Assembly: GCA_035758925.1 (NCBI GenBank)
Contig: DASTVV010000194.1
Span: forward strand, 1 to 25,780
Origin: DASPMP01 sp035758925
GTDB taxonomy: Bacteria > Gemmatimonadota > Gemmatimonadetes > Gemmatimonadales > Gemmatimonadaceae
DNA length: 25,780 nucleotides
Direction of reading: 5' to 3'
Notes under the pieces: generated by a model
Told to the model about the DNA's origin: nothing
What the model saw: only the letters and a program-made list of their open reading frames with translations
The model's database searches: none
Program-made: the position numbers and the translations under genes
Shown here: positions 15,863-23,221 of the stretch, piece after piece
Position numbering within the stretch: the stretch's first letter is position 1
Layout: each line of letters begins with the position of its first letter

Positions 15863-15868
15863 ATTGTA
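15863..15868 (-). promoter_or_regulatory. possible -10 box for the membrane-anchored GH3 gene
   Basis: On the minus strand the sequence reads TACAAT, about 35 bases upstream of the chosen ATG at 15829, in a 112-bp divergent gap. No convincing -35 element is found at the expected spacing, so this is a weak call. Confidence 0.22.
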
Positions 15869-15941
15869 GCCGTGGCGTCGCACGGAGCGCCAGCCGGCAA
15901 ACCGCTTGTGGTGCGACGGGCAGCACTACAGACTCCGAGCG

Positions 15942-16370
15942 ATGCAACGCGAGGACTACGTGCTCCGCATGATCGCCCAGATGGCGCGCGTGCTGGCGCA
16001 TGTCAGGCGGTTGCTCACCCAGGGAAAGAACGCGGAAGCCGGCGACGACCTGGAACAGGCCGCGCGAAAGGGCGGCGTCGACCTCGGCTTCATCATCGCG
16101 CTCGACGAGCCGAGTTTGCGGCCGCTGATCACTACCGGTGGCGAGATCGCTCGGCCCAAGTGTGCATTCTTCGCGGAGCTGGTGTACCTCGAATGGCGTC
16201 GCCAGCTCGCGATGGGGAAAACGGAACGCGCCGAGCGCTGCGCCCGCCGTGCGCTGCTGCTCTACGCGCTCGCGTACGACGGCATCGTCATGGACGACAT
16301 CGTGCGGACACGCATCGCGGAGCTCGAGGGAGAGGTAGAGCCCGAGCGGTTTCAGGACGACGCCGGATGA
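15942..16370 (+). CDS. helical hypothetical protein, DUF6483-like
   Basis: A 142-residue soluble protein predicted to be almost all helix. The opening MQREDYVLRMIAQMARVLAHVR resembles the start of DUF6483 proteins (its key part is QREDYVLRMIAQ). The later stretch ERAERCARRALLLYALAY looks like one TPR-like helical hairpin. There is no signal peptide or membrane segment. The ATG at 15942 is chosen because the family-like N-terminus begins there; a frame-opening codon at 15906 adds a Cys/Trp/His-containing leader without support. It is divergent from the GH3 gene and 68 bases before the phosphoesterase gene, which runs the same way. Function unknown. Confidence 0.65.
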   Translation: MQREDYVLRMIAQMARVLAHVRRLLTQGKNAEAGDDLEQAARKGGVDLGFIIALDEPSLRPLITTGGEIARPKCAFFAELVYLEWRRQLAMGKTERAERCARRALLLYALAYDGIVMDDIVRTRIAELEGEVEPERFQDDAG

Positions 16371-16438
16371 TCGGAGATGAGCCAGCCGCAATCTGAGTAG
16401 CGCTCGACGTCGCATGGCTCTTGCCACCCTGTGCTTCC

Positions 16439-18190
16439 ATGGCACGCGCGCTCAGGCTCATCGGGGTGTCGGCTCCGAAACCACGTCGCGCGCCGCTCGT
16501 CGATCCCCGTGCTGGCGATGTCGAGTCCGACGCATCGAGCACGGAGAAGCGCTCCCTGCTCTCCCTCGCGGGCGGCATTCTCGCTGAAGTCAGCTTTCCC
16601 AAGCTTCTTGGGGCGTTCGCTCTTCTCGTCGTCGTGCCAGCGGTGCTGCTGGGCGCGGCACCGCTGCTCGTCACGATGTGGTTCGGCACGGTCGCGACAA
16701 TTCCGCGATCCGCCGGCATCTGGGTGACACTCGTGCTGGTCTTCGCGCTCTTCGCTCTGGCATGGTTCGGTGGGCCGCGTCTCAGGCACATGGTGGAGAA
16801 CAGCTTCTGGTCGCTGAACGCGCTGGCGGTGCAGCCCGGCTACGCGGCGTTGCGCGAGGCGTTGGCCCACCTGGCTGAGCTCATCAAGCGCGGCGCGAGC
16901 GAGCGACGTCGGTCGGCGGTCCGCGCTACGTCAGCCGCTATCGCTGGAATGCTGATCTGTGTGCTGGGCGTGTGGATCGCTCGCGCCGTCTGGCCATCGA
17001 CACGTTGGTTCGGCACCCTCGCTGACCTGCAGTCGCCGGGGCATTTGGCGCTCTTCGGGCTGGCAAACAGCATCGTGCTCGTGGCTGGTTACTGCGCCGT
17101 TGCCGGGCTCGTGTGGGGAATTGCCGACGCGACGATGCCGCAGCTGCACGAGATCCGTTCGTTCCGGCCGCGCAGCGCCGCCCGGCGCGCGTGGCGCGTG
17201 GCGCACCTGTCCGACATTCACGTCGTCGGCGAGCGATACGGCTTTCGGCTGGGAAGTGGCCGCAAGGGGACGCGTGGAAACGAGCGGCTACTCAACACGC
17301 TGACGCGCCTGGAGGAGGTGCACCGCGCGAATCCGCTCGACGCGATCCTGATCACGGGCGACCTCACCGACGCGGGGACGTCCGCCGAGTGGGCGGAGCT
17401 GCTCGACGTGTTCGATGCCAATCCGGCGCTGGCGGATCTCATCGTCGCGCTCCCCGGGAATCACGACGTCAACATCGTCGATCGCGCCAATCCCGCGCGC
17501 CTCGATCTGCCCGGGAGCCCGAAGATGCGATTGCGCCAGGTGCGGACGCTCTCGGCGCTCGAGGTGATTCAAGGGGCGCGTGTCCACGTGGTAACCGAGG
17601 ACACGGGACGCGTCGACACCACCACACTCACGGACTCGATGCGGTCGCACGCCGCCGAGCTCACCGCATTCGCTGACAACGGCTCGCGGCGACTCTCGCG
17701 ATCACTGGAGCGCGCCTGGACGACGGCGTTTCCCATGGTGTTGCTGCCCGATCGGGACGACGGCCTTGGCATCATCGCACTGAACTCGAACGCGGAGTCG
17801 CATTTCTCGTTCACGAATGCGCTGGGCCTGATGTCACTCGATCAGGCACACGCGCTCGACACAGTGTTCGCGCAATATCCGCGCGCGCACTGGGTCGTTG
17901 CGCTGCACCATCACCTCGTCGAACACCACCGGCTCGGCGAAGGACTCGGCGTGCGGATCGGAACGACATTGATCAACGGCAACTGGTTCGCGCGGCGCCT
18001 GCAGCGCATCGGCGAGCGCGCCGTCGTGATGCACGGCCATCGTCACATCGATCTCATCGGCCGGTGCGGGACGCTGACGGTGGTATCGGCTCCGTCCGTC
18101 GTCATGGGCGAGCCCTACTTCTACGTGCACACTCTCGGCGTTGACGCCGATGGGCGTCTCACCTTGCTGGAGCCCGAGCGGATTCAGTGA
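16439..18190 (+). CDS. membrane-anchored calcineurin-like metallophosphoesterase
   Basis: This is a 583-residue protein in two halves. Residues 1-235 hold about four hydrophobic segments (near 55-80, 94-112, 166-185 and 203-228). Between the second and third lies a charged region HLAELIKRGASERRRSAVR. The C-terminal half is a calcineurin-type phosphoesterase with every metal-binding motif: D259 and H261 (LSDIH), D308 (ITGDLTD), N341 and H342 (PGNHD), then ALHHHLVEHH and HGHRHID. Two metals and a phosphoester substrate are therefore expected, with catalysis at the membrane surface. Such enzymes include UDP-diacylglucosamine hydrolases and cyclic-nucleotide phosphodiesterases, but I cannot assign a substrate. 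ATG 16439 is used; a TTG at 16421 would add six residues. The gene ends five bases before a repeat pair. Confidence 0.88.
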   Translation: MARALRLIGVSAPKPRRAPLVDPRAGDVESDASSTEKRSLLSLAGGILAEVSFPKLLGAFALLVVVPAVLLGAAPLLVTMWFGTVATIPRSAGIWVTLVLVFALFALAWFGGPRLRHMVENSFWSLNALAVQPGYAALREALAHLAELIKRGASERRRSAVRATSAAIAGMLICVLGVWIARAVWPSTRWFGTLADLQSPGHLALFGLANSIVLVAGYCAVAGLVWGIADATMPQLHEIRSFRPRSAARRAWRVAHLSDIHVVGERYGFRLGSGRKGTRGNERLLNTLTRLEEVHRANPLDAILITGDLTDAGTSAEWAELLDVFDANPALADLIVALPGNHDVNIVDRANPARLDLPGSPKMRLRQVRTLSALEVIQGARVHVVTEDTGRVDTTTLTDSMRSHAAELTAFADNGSRRLSRSLERAWTTAFPMVLLPDRDDGLGIIALNSNAESHFSFTNALGLMSLDQAHALDTVFAQYPRAHWVVALHHHLVEHHRLGEGLGVRIGTTLINGNWFARRLQRIGERAVVMHGHRHIDLIGRCGTLTVVSAPSVVMGEPYFYVHTLGVDADGRLTLLEPERIQ

Positions 18191-18194
18191 ATGA

Positions 18195-18288
18195 TCGAAC
18201 CACAGAGGACACAGAGACACATGTGCTGCGCTGGTACCGTTGCTCAACCAATGCTTTCTCTGTGCACTCCGTGATCACTGTGGTTCGA
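18195..18288. repeat. CACAGAG-family inverted repeat pair without a gene
   Basis: The left arm (TCGAACCACAGAGGACACAG, continuing to 18221) and the right arm (18254-18288, ending CACTGTGGTTCGA) are inverted copies of the repeat flanking the GxxExxY gene near 23200. The loop is about 32 bases and holds no gene. The pair sits between the converging ends of the phosphoesterase gene and a membrane protein gene, a position typical of REP/BIME-like elements. Confidence 0.75.
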
Positions 18289-18897
18289 TACCTCGCCAGT
18301 TGACTCGGAAGGAGCTGACTCTCGCGCGCTTCGATGAATGCGCGCGATGGCCCTTGCGGTCAGTGCCACGGGTGCAGCGAGCCACGCGAACTCCAGCAGA
18401 CGATCGCCGACGGACGGTGTGGCGAAAAGTGAAATACTCCGTGTCAGGCCGACGACAACCAACGCCGCCCATGAGCAGAACACCAGCAATGACGTGATCG
18501 CAGAGCGGGCAGTCGTCGGCTTCGCCCCTGGAAAGCCCAGCGCAACGATCGCGTAGAGCGGAGCGGCCAGAATGCTCCAGAAGACGAAATTGCGATCAGG
18601 GAGGGGTTCAGACCGGTCGACGAATACTGACCACGCCCACAACCCCAAAAGCAATATCCACAGCGCCGTGAACCCCACCCTGCGTGCGCTCGCAAGCAAC
18701 AGCATCGCGATGCTGAAGCAGACGACGAATGGAATGACCAGCGCAAACATGTCGGCGGTGACGTCGCGCGGCATCATGAAGACAAGCAGCGTTGTGAAGA
18801 GAACAGTCACGCTGGCGGCGTAGAGCACAGAAAGGCGCAGCGCGGCAAGAACGGACCTGCGATGCGGGAGCTGGATCTGCCATTTGAAGATTCTCAC
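18244..18897 (-). CDS. six-helix membrane protein, translationally coupled to the AraC regulator
   Basis: A 217-residue protein with about six hydrophobic segments (LYAASVTVLFTTLLVFMM, ALVIPFVVCFSIAMLLLA, ALWILLLGLWAWSVFV, FWSILAAPLYAIVALGF, ITSLLVFCSWAALVVVGL and AWLAAPVALTARAIA). No family recognised. The GTG start overlaps the stop of the AraC-type gene (GTGA), and AGGAGG lies six bases upstream, so the two are translationally coupled. The last 14-16 residues (EVSNHSDHGVHRESIG) are encoded by the right arm of the CACAGAG repeat pair, so the native C-terminus was probably replaced when the repeat arrived. It may sense or transport the signal for the regulator, but that is inference from coupling alone. 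Confidence 0.75.
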   Translation of the reverse strand: MRIFKWQIQLPHRRSVLAALRLSVLYAASVTVLFTTLLVFMMPRDVTADMFALVIPFVVCFSIAMLLLASARRVGFTALWILLLGLWAWSVFVDRSEPLPDRNFVFWSILAAPLYAIVALGFPGAKPTTARSAITSLLVFCSWAALVVVGLTRSISLFATPSVGDRLLEFAWLAAPVALTARAIARIHRSARESAPSESTGEVSNHSDHGVHRESIG

Positions 18898-20087
18898 TGG
18901 AGCCCTCCTGCGGCGACCGCCTCACGGAAATCCGACGGCGTCTGGCTCGTGTGCTTCTTGAACGCCTGATTGAACGTGGACTTCGACGCGAAGCCGGCGT
19001 CGAGCGCCAGCGCCAGCATCTTGAGCGCGCGCGCCTCGCCCGCCTGGATACGACGCTGTACTTCACGCACTCGGTAGCCGTTCACGAAGTCGTAGAACGT
19101 CTGGCCGATCTCGGAATTGAGGACTTCCGACAGCTTGTGCGGTGTGCTGTTCAGCTGAACGGCGAGGTCGGCCAGCGTCAGCTCGCTGTCCCTCCAGGGA
19201 CGTTCATCGTCCATGGTCGCCAGCAGTGACGCCTTCAGCTGCGCAGCTTCGCTTTCGCTCAGCCCGGACCGTTCGTAGCGCGTTGACGGAACTACCGCCT
19301 CGATGTCCGGAGGGGTCGTGGGCGCCACCCTCAGCTCCCTCGGCACGGGAAACTCGGCGGTCTTGTACCTGAAGACCTCCGGCTGCCGCAGGCCCATGTA
19401 GCCGATTCCGTAGACGACGATCGCGATCGCGAGCGAAATGTGATCGTCACGAAACCCCTGCCCGAAATCGACGACCCTGAGCGCCGTCGCCATGAGCCAG
19501 ATGCTGCCGGCCGCGCCCGAGAGCCACATCAGCCAGACGAGGTTGACGCGCGCGGTGTTGGAGTAGCTGTCCTCGATGCGACGGCCGTGACTGCGCAGGT
19601 ACAGCACGGTCGCCACCGAGTACGAGATGCCCGACACGTACTTGAAGGGGTCGATGAATGCGAGTCGGGCCGGGGGCCCTTCGACCAGCCACCGGTCGTA
19701 CATCGCGATCTTGTCGGCGCCGCTCATGAAGTAGTACGGCGACGCAACGATCACGCTGATGACCACTGGCACGAAGTGAATCAGGTCGCGTGACGTGAAG
19801 CGCAGGGAGCGGTCGCTGGCCGCGACGGCGTACAGGTACACCAGCGGGCCGAACACCCACGGCATCTGGTACGACACGCCGAAGAAGTGCGGGTAGACAC
19901 GGATGAGCCCAGCCGCGTAGTAGACGCCCGAGGCGAGGAAGATCGTGAACGCCGCCATGAGCGCGGCGAGCAGCCGGTTAGCCGTACGGTTGTTCCGCTG
20001 CGCGAGGAGAACGCCCGTCAGCAGCACTCCCTGCAGGGCGCCGACCACCGCGGCCAGGTGAATCCAGTCGAGCGTGAGACTCGCCAT
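18894..20087 (-). CDS. AraC-family regulator with N-terminal membrane sensor domain
   Basis: A 397-residue one-component regulator. The N-terminal two thirds contain about seven to eight membrane segments, from WIHLAAVVGALQGVLLTGVL to HISLAIAIVVYGIGYMGL; the intervening loops carry polar stretches such as YYFMSGADKIAMYDRW. After a linker, residues about 300-392 form an AraC-type double helix-turn-helix: LTLADLAVQLNSTPHKLSEV (first HTH), GQTFYDFVNGYRV, then LALDAGFASKSTFNQAFKKH and QTPSDFRE (second HTH). This 7TM-plus-AraC design is known in Bacteroidota and related phyla as a membrane-bound transcription factor. It is likely autoregulated with its partner membrane gene, which overlaps its stop codon. 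The secreted-protein gene at 20188, 100 bases upstream in the same direction, is a possible target. Confidence 0.88.
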   Translation of the reverse strand: MASLTLDWIHLAAVVGALQGVLLTGVLLAQRNNRTANRLLAALMAAFTIFLASGVYYAAGLIRVYPHFFGVSYQMPWVFGPLVYLYAVAASDRSLRFTSRDLIHFVPVVISVIVASPYYFMSGADKIAMYDRWLVEGPPARLAFIDPFKYVSGISYSVATVLYLRSHGRRIEDSYSNTARVNLVWLMWLSGAAGSIWLMATALRVVDFGQGFRDDHISLAIAIVVYGIGYMGLRQPEVFRYKTAEFPVPRELRVAPTTPPDIEAVVPSTRYERSGLSESEAAQLKASLLATMDDERPWRDSELTLADLAVQLNSTPHKLSEVLNSEIGQTFYDFVNGYRVREVQRRIQAGEARALKMLALALDAGFASKSTFNQAFKKHTSQTPSDFREAVAAGGLQ

Positions 20088-20130
20088 CGCCGCAATAATA
20101 CGGGCGACGGCGAGCCAAGCCAGAGTGACA

Positions 20131-20153
20131 GCGGCGACAGGGTGAGTCGCCGC
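20131..20153 (-). terminator. hairpin between the secreted-protein gene and the AraC gene
   Basis: GCGGCGAC-agggtga-GTCGCCGC is a perfect 8-bp stem, extended by partial pairing of flanking AGCC...GGCT. It lies 35 bases after the stop of the gene at 20188 and before the AraC start. There is no T run, so it may be a transcription attenuator or mRNA processing hairpin instead of a strong terminator. Confidence 0.45.
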
Positions 20154-20187
20154 TCCGGCTGGTCAACTCGAGCTCAAGACCAGGCGG

Positions 20188-21003
20188 CTACCGGCCGACT
20201 CCGACTTTGAGCGAAAGTGACGGCACTTTGGCGACGCTGTACTCGACGGCGAGGCGAGCCGCGGACAGCTGCATCGCGGCGCCCAGCATGCCCTGAACGC
20301 CGAGCACGCGTTCGTCGTCGAGATTCACCACGGCCGTTTTTTCGTGCGAAGTCGCCAGGTACGTGGATACGCCGGCGTATGGCGAGATCGCCGCCCACCG
20401 CGTGAGGCCCAGCTTCCTGCTCGCCAGCAGGTCCACACCGTACACGCTGAAGTCCATGTCCTCAGGACCGTACATCGACACGAAGCTCACCCGCGCCGCT
20501 GCTGCCCAATTCCCCGTGGCGCCGCCGACGAGGTTGCGCTGCACCTGGGCGCCGTAGAACCCGTAGTTCGCGTTGGGATTCTTCGTCAGGTAGACGCCGA
20601 CATCGGTGCCGGGGGTGATGCCTGCCCTGGCCATGAGGCCCGGGAACTTCAGCCCACTGCCTTCGAACAGATAGTGCGTCGAATCCGGATGCACGAAGGT
20701 GTCGTTCCAGGCGGCGTCCGCGTCATCGATGCCCGTCTGCCATTGCAGCAGCGAGACCTCGAACTTCCCGCGGCCCATTGGTCGCGCGTCGTTGAGCGAC
20801 CGGAAGTACACCACCAGGCCGGCTTCCTCCGTGAACTGATGCCACGCCGATTGCGTCAGGGACGGATCGATCTGGAACGAGCACTCGTGCCATCTCGGAT
20901 TGACGTGGAGTTTTGGCCCGCCACCGCTTTGTGCCGCGGCTGCCGTCTGCACCAGGGCGATGGCCAATGCCACTGCCGCGGTTGTGAGGTTTCTGCGTTT
21001 CAT
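20188..21003 (-). CDS. secreted outer-membrane-type protein of unknown function
   Basis: A 271-residue exported protein with a standard signal peptide (MKRRNLTTAAVALAIALVQT, cleavage after AAAA). The mature part contains SLNDARPMGRGKFEVSLLQW, then GITPGTDVGVYLTKNPNANYG, VSFVSMYGPEDMDFSVYGVD and ISPYAGVSTYLATS, ending in AVEYSVAKVPSLSLKVGVG. Alternating short strands and a final strand suggest an outer-membrane barrel. I do not recognise the family. ATG 21003 is the only sensible start for the signal peptide; the upstream GGGGCATCCC is a poor ribosome site. It heads the leftward run followed by the AraC regulator. Confidence 0.75.
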   Translation of the reverse strand: MKRRNLTTAAVALAIALVQTAAAAQSGGGPKLHVNPRWHECSFQIDPSLTQSAWHQFTEEAGLVVYFRSLNDARPMGRGKFEVSLLQWQTGIDDADAAWNDTFVHPDSTHYLFEGSGLKFPGLMARAGITPGTDVGVYLTKNPNANYGFYGAQVQRNLVGGATGNWAAAARVSFVSMYGPEDMDFSVYGVDLLASRKLGLTRWAAISPYAGVSTYLATSHEKTAVVNLDDERVLGVQGMLGAAMQLSAARLAVEYSVAKVPSLSLKVGVGR

Positions 21004-21100
21004 GGGATGCCCCGCTTCGAGAGTCGTAGAGCCAACCCGCGACTGCGCGGGCTGGCGATGGTGAACGAGCTCGAAGGTGGGTTCCTCGGAATGGTAAGTC

Positions 21101-21117
21101 GTCCGAACCGATCGGAC
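21101..21117. promoter_or_regulatory. inverted repeat in a divergent promoter region
   Basis: GTCCGA-accga-TCGGAC lies near the middle of the 228-bp gap between the leftward secreted-protein gene and the rightward ThuA-like gene. It is a candidate operator for either gene, but the arms are only 6 bp in GC-rich DNA. Confidence 0.3.
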
Positions 21118-21231
21118 CGGACCACTACTCCGAGATTTCGTGCCTGGCCCTCGAGGCGAGCCTGCTCAGGACGTCCCGCGAACCACTAGTTCTTGCCTGC
21201 CCACCAAGTCATCCCGCACATTCTCGCCCAA

Positions 21232-22164
21232 ATGCGCCTCCGTCACCTCGCGGCACTTACCTGCTGTATCGCCATCCTCGGCGCCCGTCCCCCCGAACCT
21301 GCGTTCCGCGTCCTCGCCTTCCACACCGAGAGAAACGATCAGGCCCACATCAGCTTCGTGCGCGAAGCCGAGCGTTGGTTCCCGGAGGTCGCGGCGAAGT
21401 ACAACTTCAGTTACGACACGACGTCGGACTGGAACAAGCTGAACGTGGACACACTTGCTCGATACCAGGTCGTCGTCTTCCTCGACCGGCGGCCCGAGCA
21501 ACGCGAGCAGCGGGCAGCGTTCCAGGCGTACATGGAGCGCGGCGGCGCGTGGATGGGGTTCCACTTCGCGGGCTTCGCGCTGACGCCCTCCGAGGTGCCG
21601 GCCAACTGGAGCTGGTACCACGACACGTTTCTTGGCGCCGGACAATACAAGAGCAACACGTGGCGGCCGACCTCCGCGGTGCTCCGCGTCGAGGATCGCG
21701 CGCACCCGGTGACGCGCGGTCTTCCCGCGACGTTCGTGTCGTCTCCCAACGAGTGGTATCGATGGGAGAAAGACCTGCGGCTCAACCCCGACATCGACAT
21801 CCTGCTCGCGGTCGACTCGACCAGCTTTCCGCTTGGCACCGGACCCAAGCCCCACGAGATCTGGCACAGCGGCTACTACCCAGTCGTGTGGACCAACAAG
21901 AAGTACCGGATGGTGTACCTCAACATGGGCCACAACGACATCGACTACGAGCACAAGTACGACACGACCAACAGGACGCTTTCCAACACGCTGAACAACC
22001 CGATCCAGGATCAGCTGATCATCGATGCGCTGCTGTGGTTGGGAGGGATGAGAGGGGTCGGGGAAGGATCTCGACGTTCATCGTCCGGGGCGCCATCTCG
22101 CGAAGCCGCGCCGATGATACCACCTGCCACTGCGCGTCCGTCAGCCCGCCAGCCACCCGGATAG
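21232..22164 (+). CDS. exported ThuA-like domain protein
   Basis: A 310-residue protein with an N-terminal export signal (MRLRHLAALTCCIAILGARP) and a ThuA-like (class I glutamine-amidotransferase-like fold) domain. Visible motifs are FRVLAFHTERNDQAH, then YQVVVFLDRRPEQREQRAAF, GGAWMGFHFAGF (residues 104-115), HPVTRGLPATF, EWYRWEKDLR and the closing QDQLIIDALLWLGGM. ThuA is linked to trehalose utilisation in rhizobia, and relatives often act on sugar derivatives, but no trehalose genes are here. ATG 21232 gives the signal peptide; the frame opens 39 bases earlier. The last 49 codons (after LGGMRG) have no family likeness and overlap the convergent phosphoesterase gene by 146 bases, so the natural stop may have been lost. 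Confidence 0.85.
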   Translation: MRLRHLAALTCCIAILGARPPEPAFRVLAFHTERNDQAHISFVREAERWFPEVAAKYNFSYDTTSDWNKLNVDTLARYQVVVFLDRRPEQREQRAAFQAYMERGGAWMGFHFAGFALTPSEVPANWSWYHDTFLGAGQYKSNTWRPTSAVLRVEDRAHPVTRGLPATFVSSPNEWYRWEKDLRLNPDIDILLAVDSTSFPLGTGPKPHEIWHSGYYPVVWTNKKYRMVYLNMGHNDIDYEHKYDTTNRTLSNTLNNPIQDQLIIDALLWLGGMRGVGEGSRRSSSGAPSREAAPMIPPATARPSARQPPG

Positions 22165-23068
22165 ACAGCACTGCGTCGCGCGGCGCCGCCTCGATGATCT
22201 CTCGAACGGCGGTCGCGAGCGCCGTGTCGCTCAGTCCATCACCGATGATCTCCTTGCGGATCATCGGACGCGCGGGCAGCTCGCGGAATTCCCACCGGAC
22301 ACGCTGCGCTCCATCCTGATCGCCGACGTGCACCACCATGAACCCCTTGGGTTCACCGATCTCGGCGAACGCGGTTCGTTCGATGGAGCCGGGGTAGAGC
22401 ACCGGGACCTCGAGGCGGCGACGAGCCAGGTCCGCCGTCAGCACCTGATGTCTGTGAATGTGGCCCGAGAGCACCGCGGCGAAGTCTCGTGGCACGTCGC
22501 TCAGCCGAACGACGTCCGCCGCCGTCGTGAACGTGTAGTTCGCCGGTCCGACCGTCGCCCCTTCGACGCACTGGTGCATGCACAACAGTCGATGCGTCGC
22601 CGGCACCTGGCTCCAGCCGGTCTCACGCAGCACGTCGGCGAACCGCGTGCGGACGTCGCGCTCGTATGGAAAGCCCGCGAGCGCGACAGTCGTCCCACGA
22701 ACCTCGGTGACAAACGTACGCGACTGGTCGAACACGTGTATTCCTGGGTGCGACGCGAATCGCAGGTGTGGCAGTCGTGATCGCTCGTGGTTCCCGGGCA
22801 CGATGAACACCGGCACGCCGCGATCGGCCACGCGACACAGCGGCTCGAACGCCTGATACGCCAGCGTCGGCAAGATGCGCGATCGGTCGAACACGTCGCC
22901 GGCATGCACCACGATGTCGACCTCGCCAGCGAGCGCCGGTTGCAGCGCAGTCGCGTAGTTCGCGAGGAAGTCGTGACCGCGGCGCCGGCGCTCGATGCGC
23001 GGCCGCACCGGCAGGTCGAAGCCGAGGTGCGAGTCTGCCAGAAGCAGTACACGGACGTCGTCTGCCAT
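22019..23068 (-). CDS. SbcD/Mre11-like DNA repair metallophosphoesterase
   Basis: A 349-residue calcineurin-like phosphoesterase of the Mre11/SbcD/YhaO type, which cut DNA ends with a bound SbcC/Rad50-type ATPase. The metal ligands appear in order: D12 and H14 (LLADSHLG), D58 (HAGDVFDRS), N93 and H94 (VPGNHE), the histidine in LLCMHQCVEG, and GHIHRHQ. YPGSIERTAFAEIGEPKGF is the usual end of the nuclease core. The C-terminal 80 residues form the capping domain. No SbcC gene is visible next door, so either the partner lies elsewhere or the protein acts alone. The gene converges on the ThuA-like gene and overlaps its end. Upstream it is separated by 30 bases from the CACAGAG inverted repeat. Confidence 0.85.
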   Translation of the reverse strand: MADDVRVLLLADSHLGFDLPVRPRIERRRRGHDFLANYATALQPALAGEVDIVVHAGDVFDRSRILPTLAYQAFEPLCRVADRGVPVFIVPGNHERSRLPHLRFASHPGIHVFDQSRTFVTEVRGTTVALAGFPYERDVRTRFADVLRETGWSQVPATHRLLCMHQCVEGATVGPANYTFTTAADVVRLSDVPRDFAAVLSGHIHRHQVLTADLARRRLEVPVLYPGSIERTAFAEIGEPKGFMVVHVGDQDGAQRVRWEFRELPARPMIRKEIIGDGLSDTALATAVREIIEAAPRDAVLSIRVAGGLTDAQWQVVSSARLREMAPRTMNVEILPRPLSSLPTTAAHR

Positions 23069-23097
23069 CGTCCGCTGAGTCTAATCGGTTCTCCGAT

Positions 23098-23215
23098 TTC
23101 TCTGTGTTCTCTGTGCGCTCTGCGGTTCAAATGCTGGTCCTTGCGTCGCGATGATGCTGGTCTCTCGGCGAGAATCAGATACTTGAACCACAGAGAACAC
23201 AGAGAGCACAGAGAA
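23098..23215. repeat. CACAGAG-family inverted repeat, upstream of the GxxExxY gene
   Basis: The left arm 23098-23130 (TTCTCTGTGTTCTCTGTGCG then CTCTGCGGTTCAA) and the right arm 23183-23215 (TTGAACCACAGAGAACACAG then AGAGCACAGAGAA) are inverted copies separated by about 52 bases. Both contain regularly spaced CACAGAG/CTCTGTG heptamers. Similar pairs occur at 18195-18288 and 23591-23664. The right arm ends three bases before the ATG of the GxxExxY gene. Confidence 0.85.
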
Positions 23216-23221
23216 GAGATG
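23201..23221 (+). promoter_or_regulatory. translation start region supplied by the repeat
   Basis: The purine-rich end of the repeat arm, AGAGAGCACAGAGAAGAG, runs directly into the ATG at 23219. No other ribosome site is available, so the repeat itself appears to provide the Shine-Dalgarno-like sequence. Confidence 0.5.

Noticed and set aside
22787..23218. 144-codon N-terminal extension of the GxxExxY frame
   Set aside because: It overlaps the opposite SbcD-like gene and the repeat arms; family likeness starts only after the ATG at 23219.
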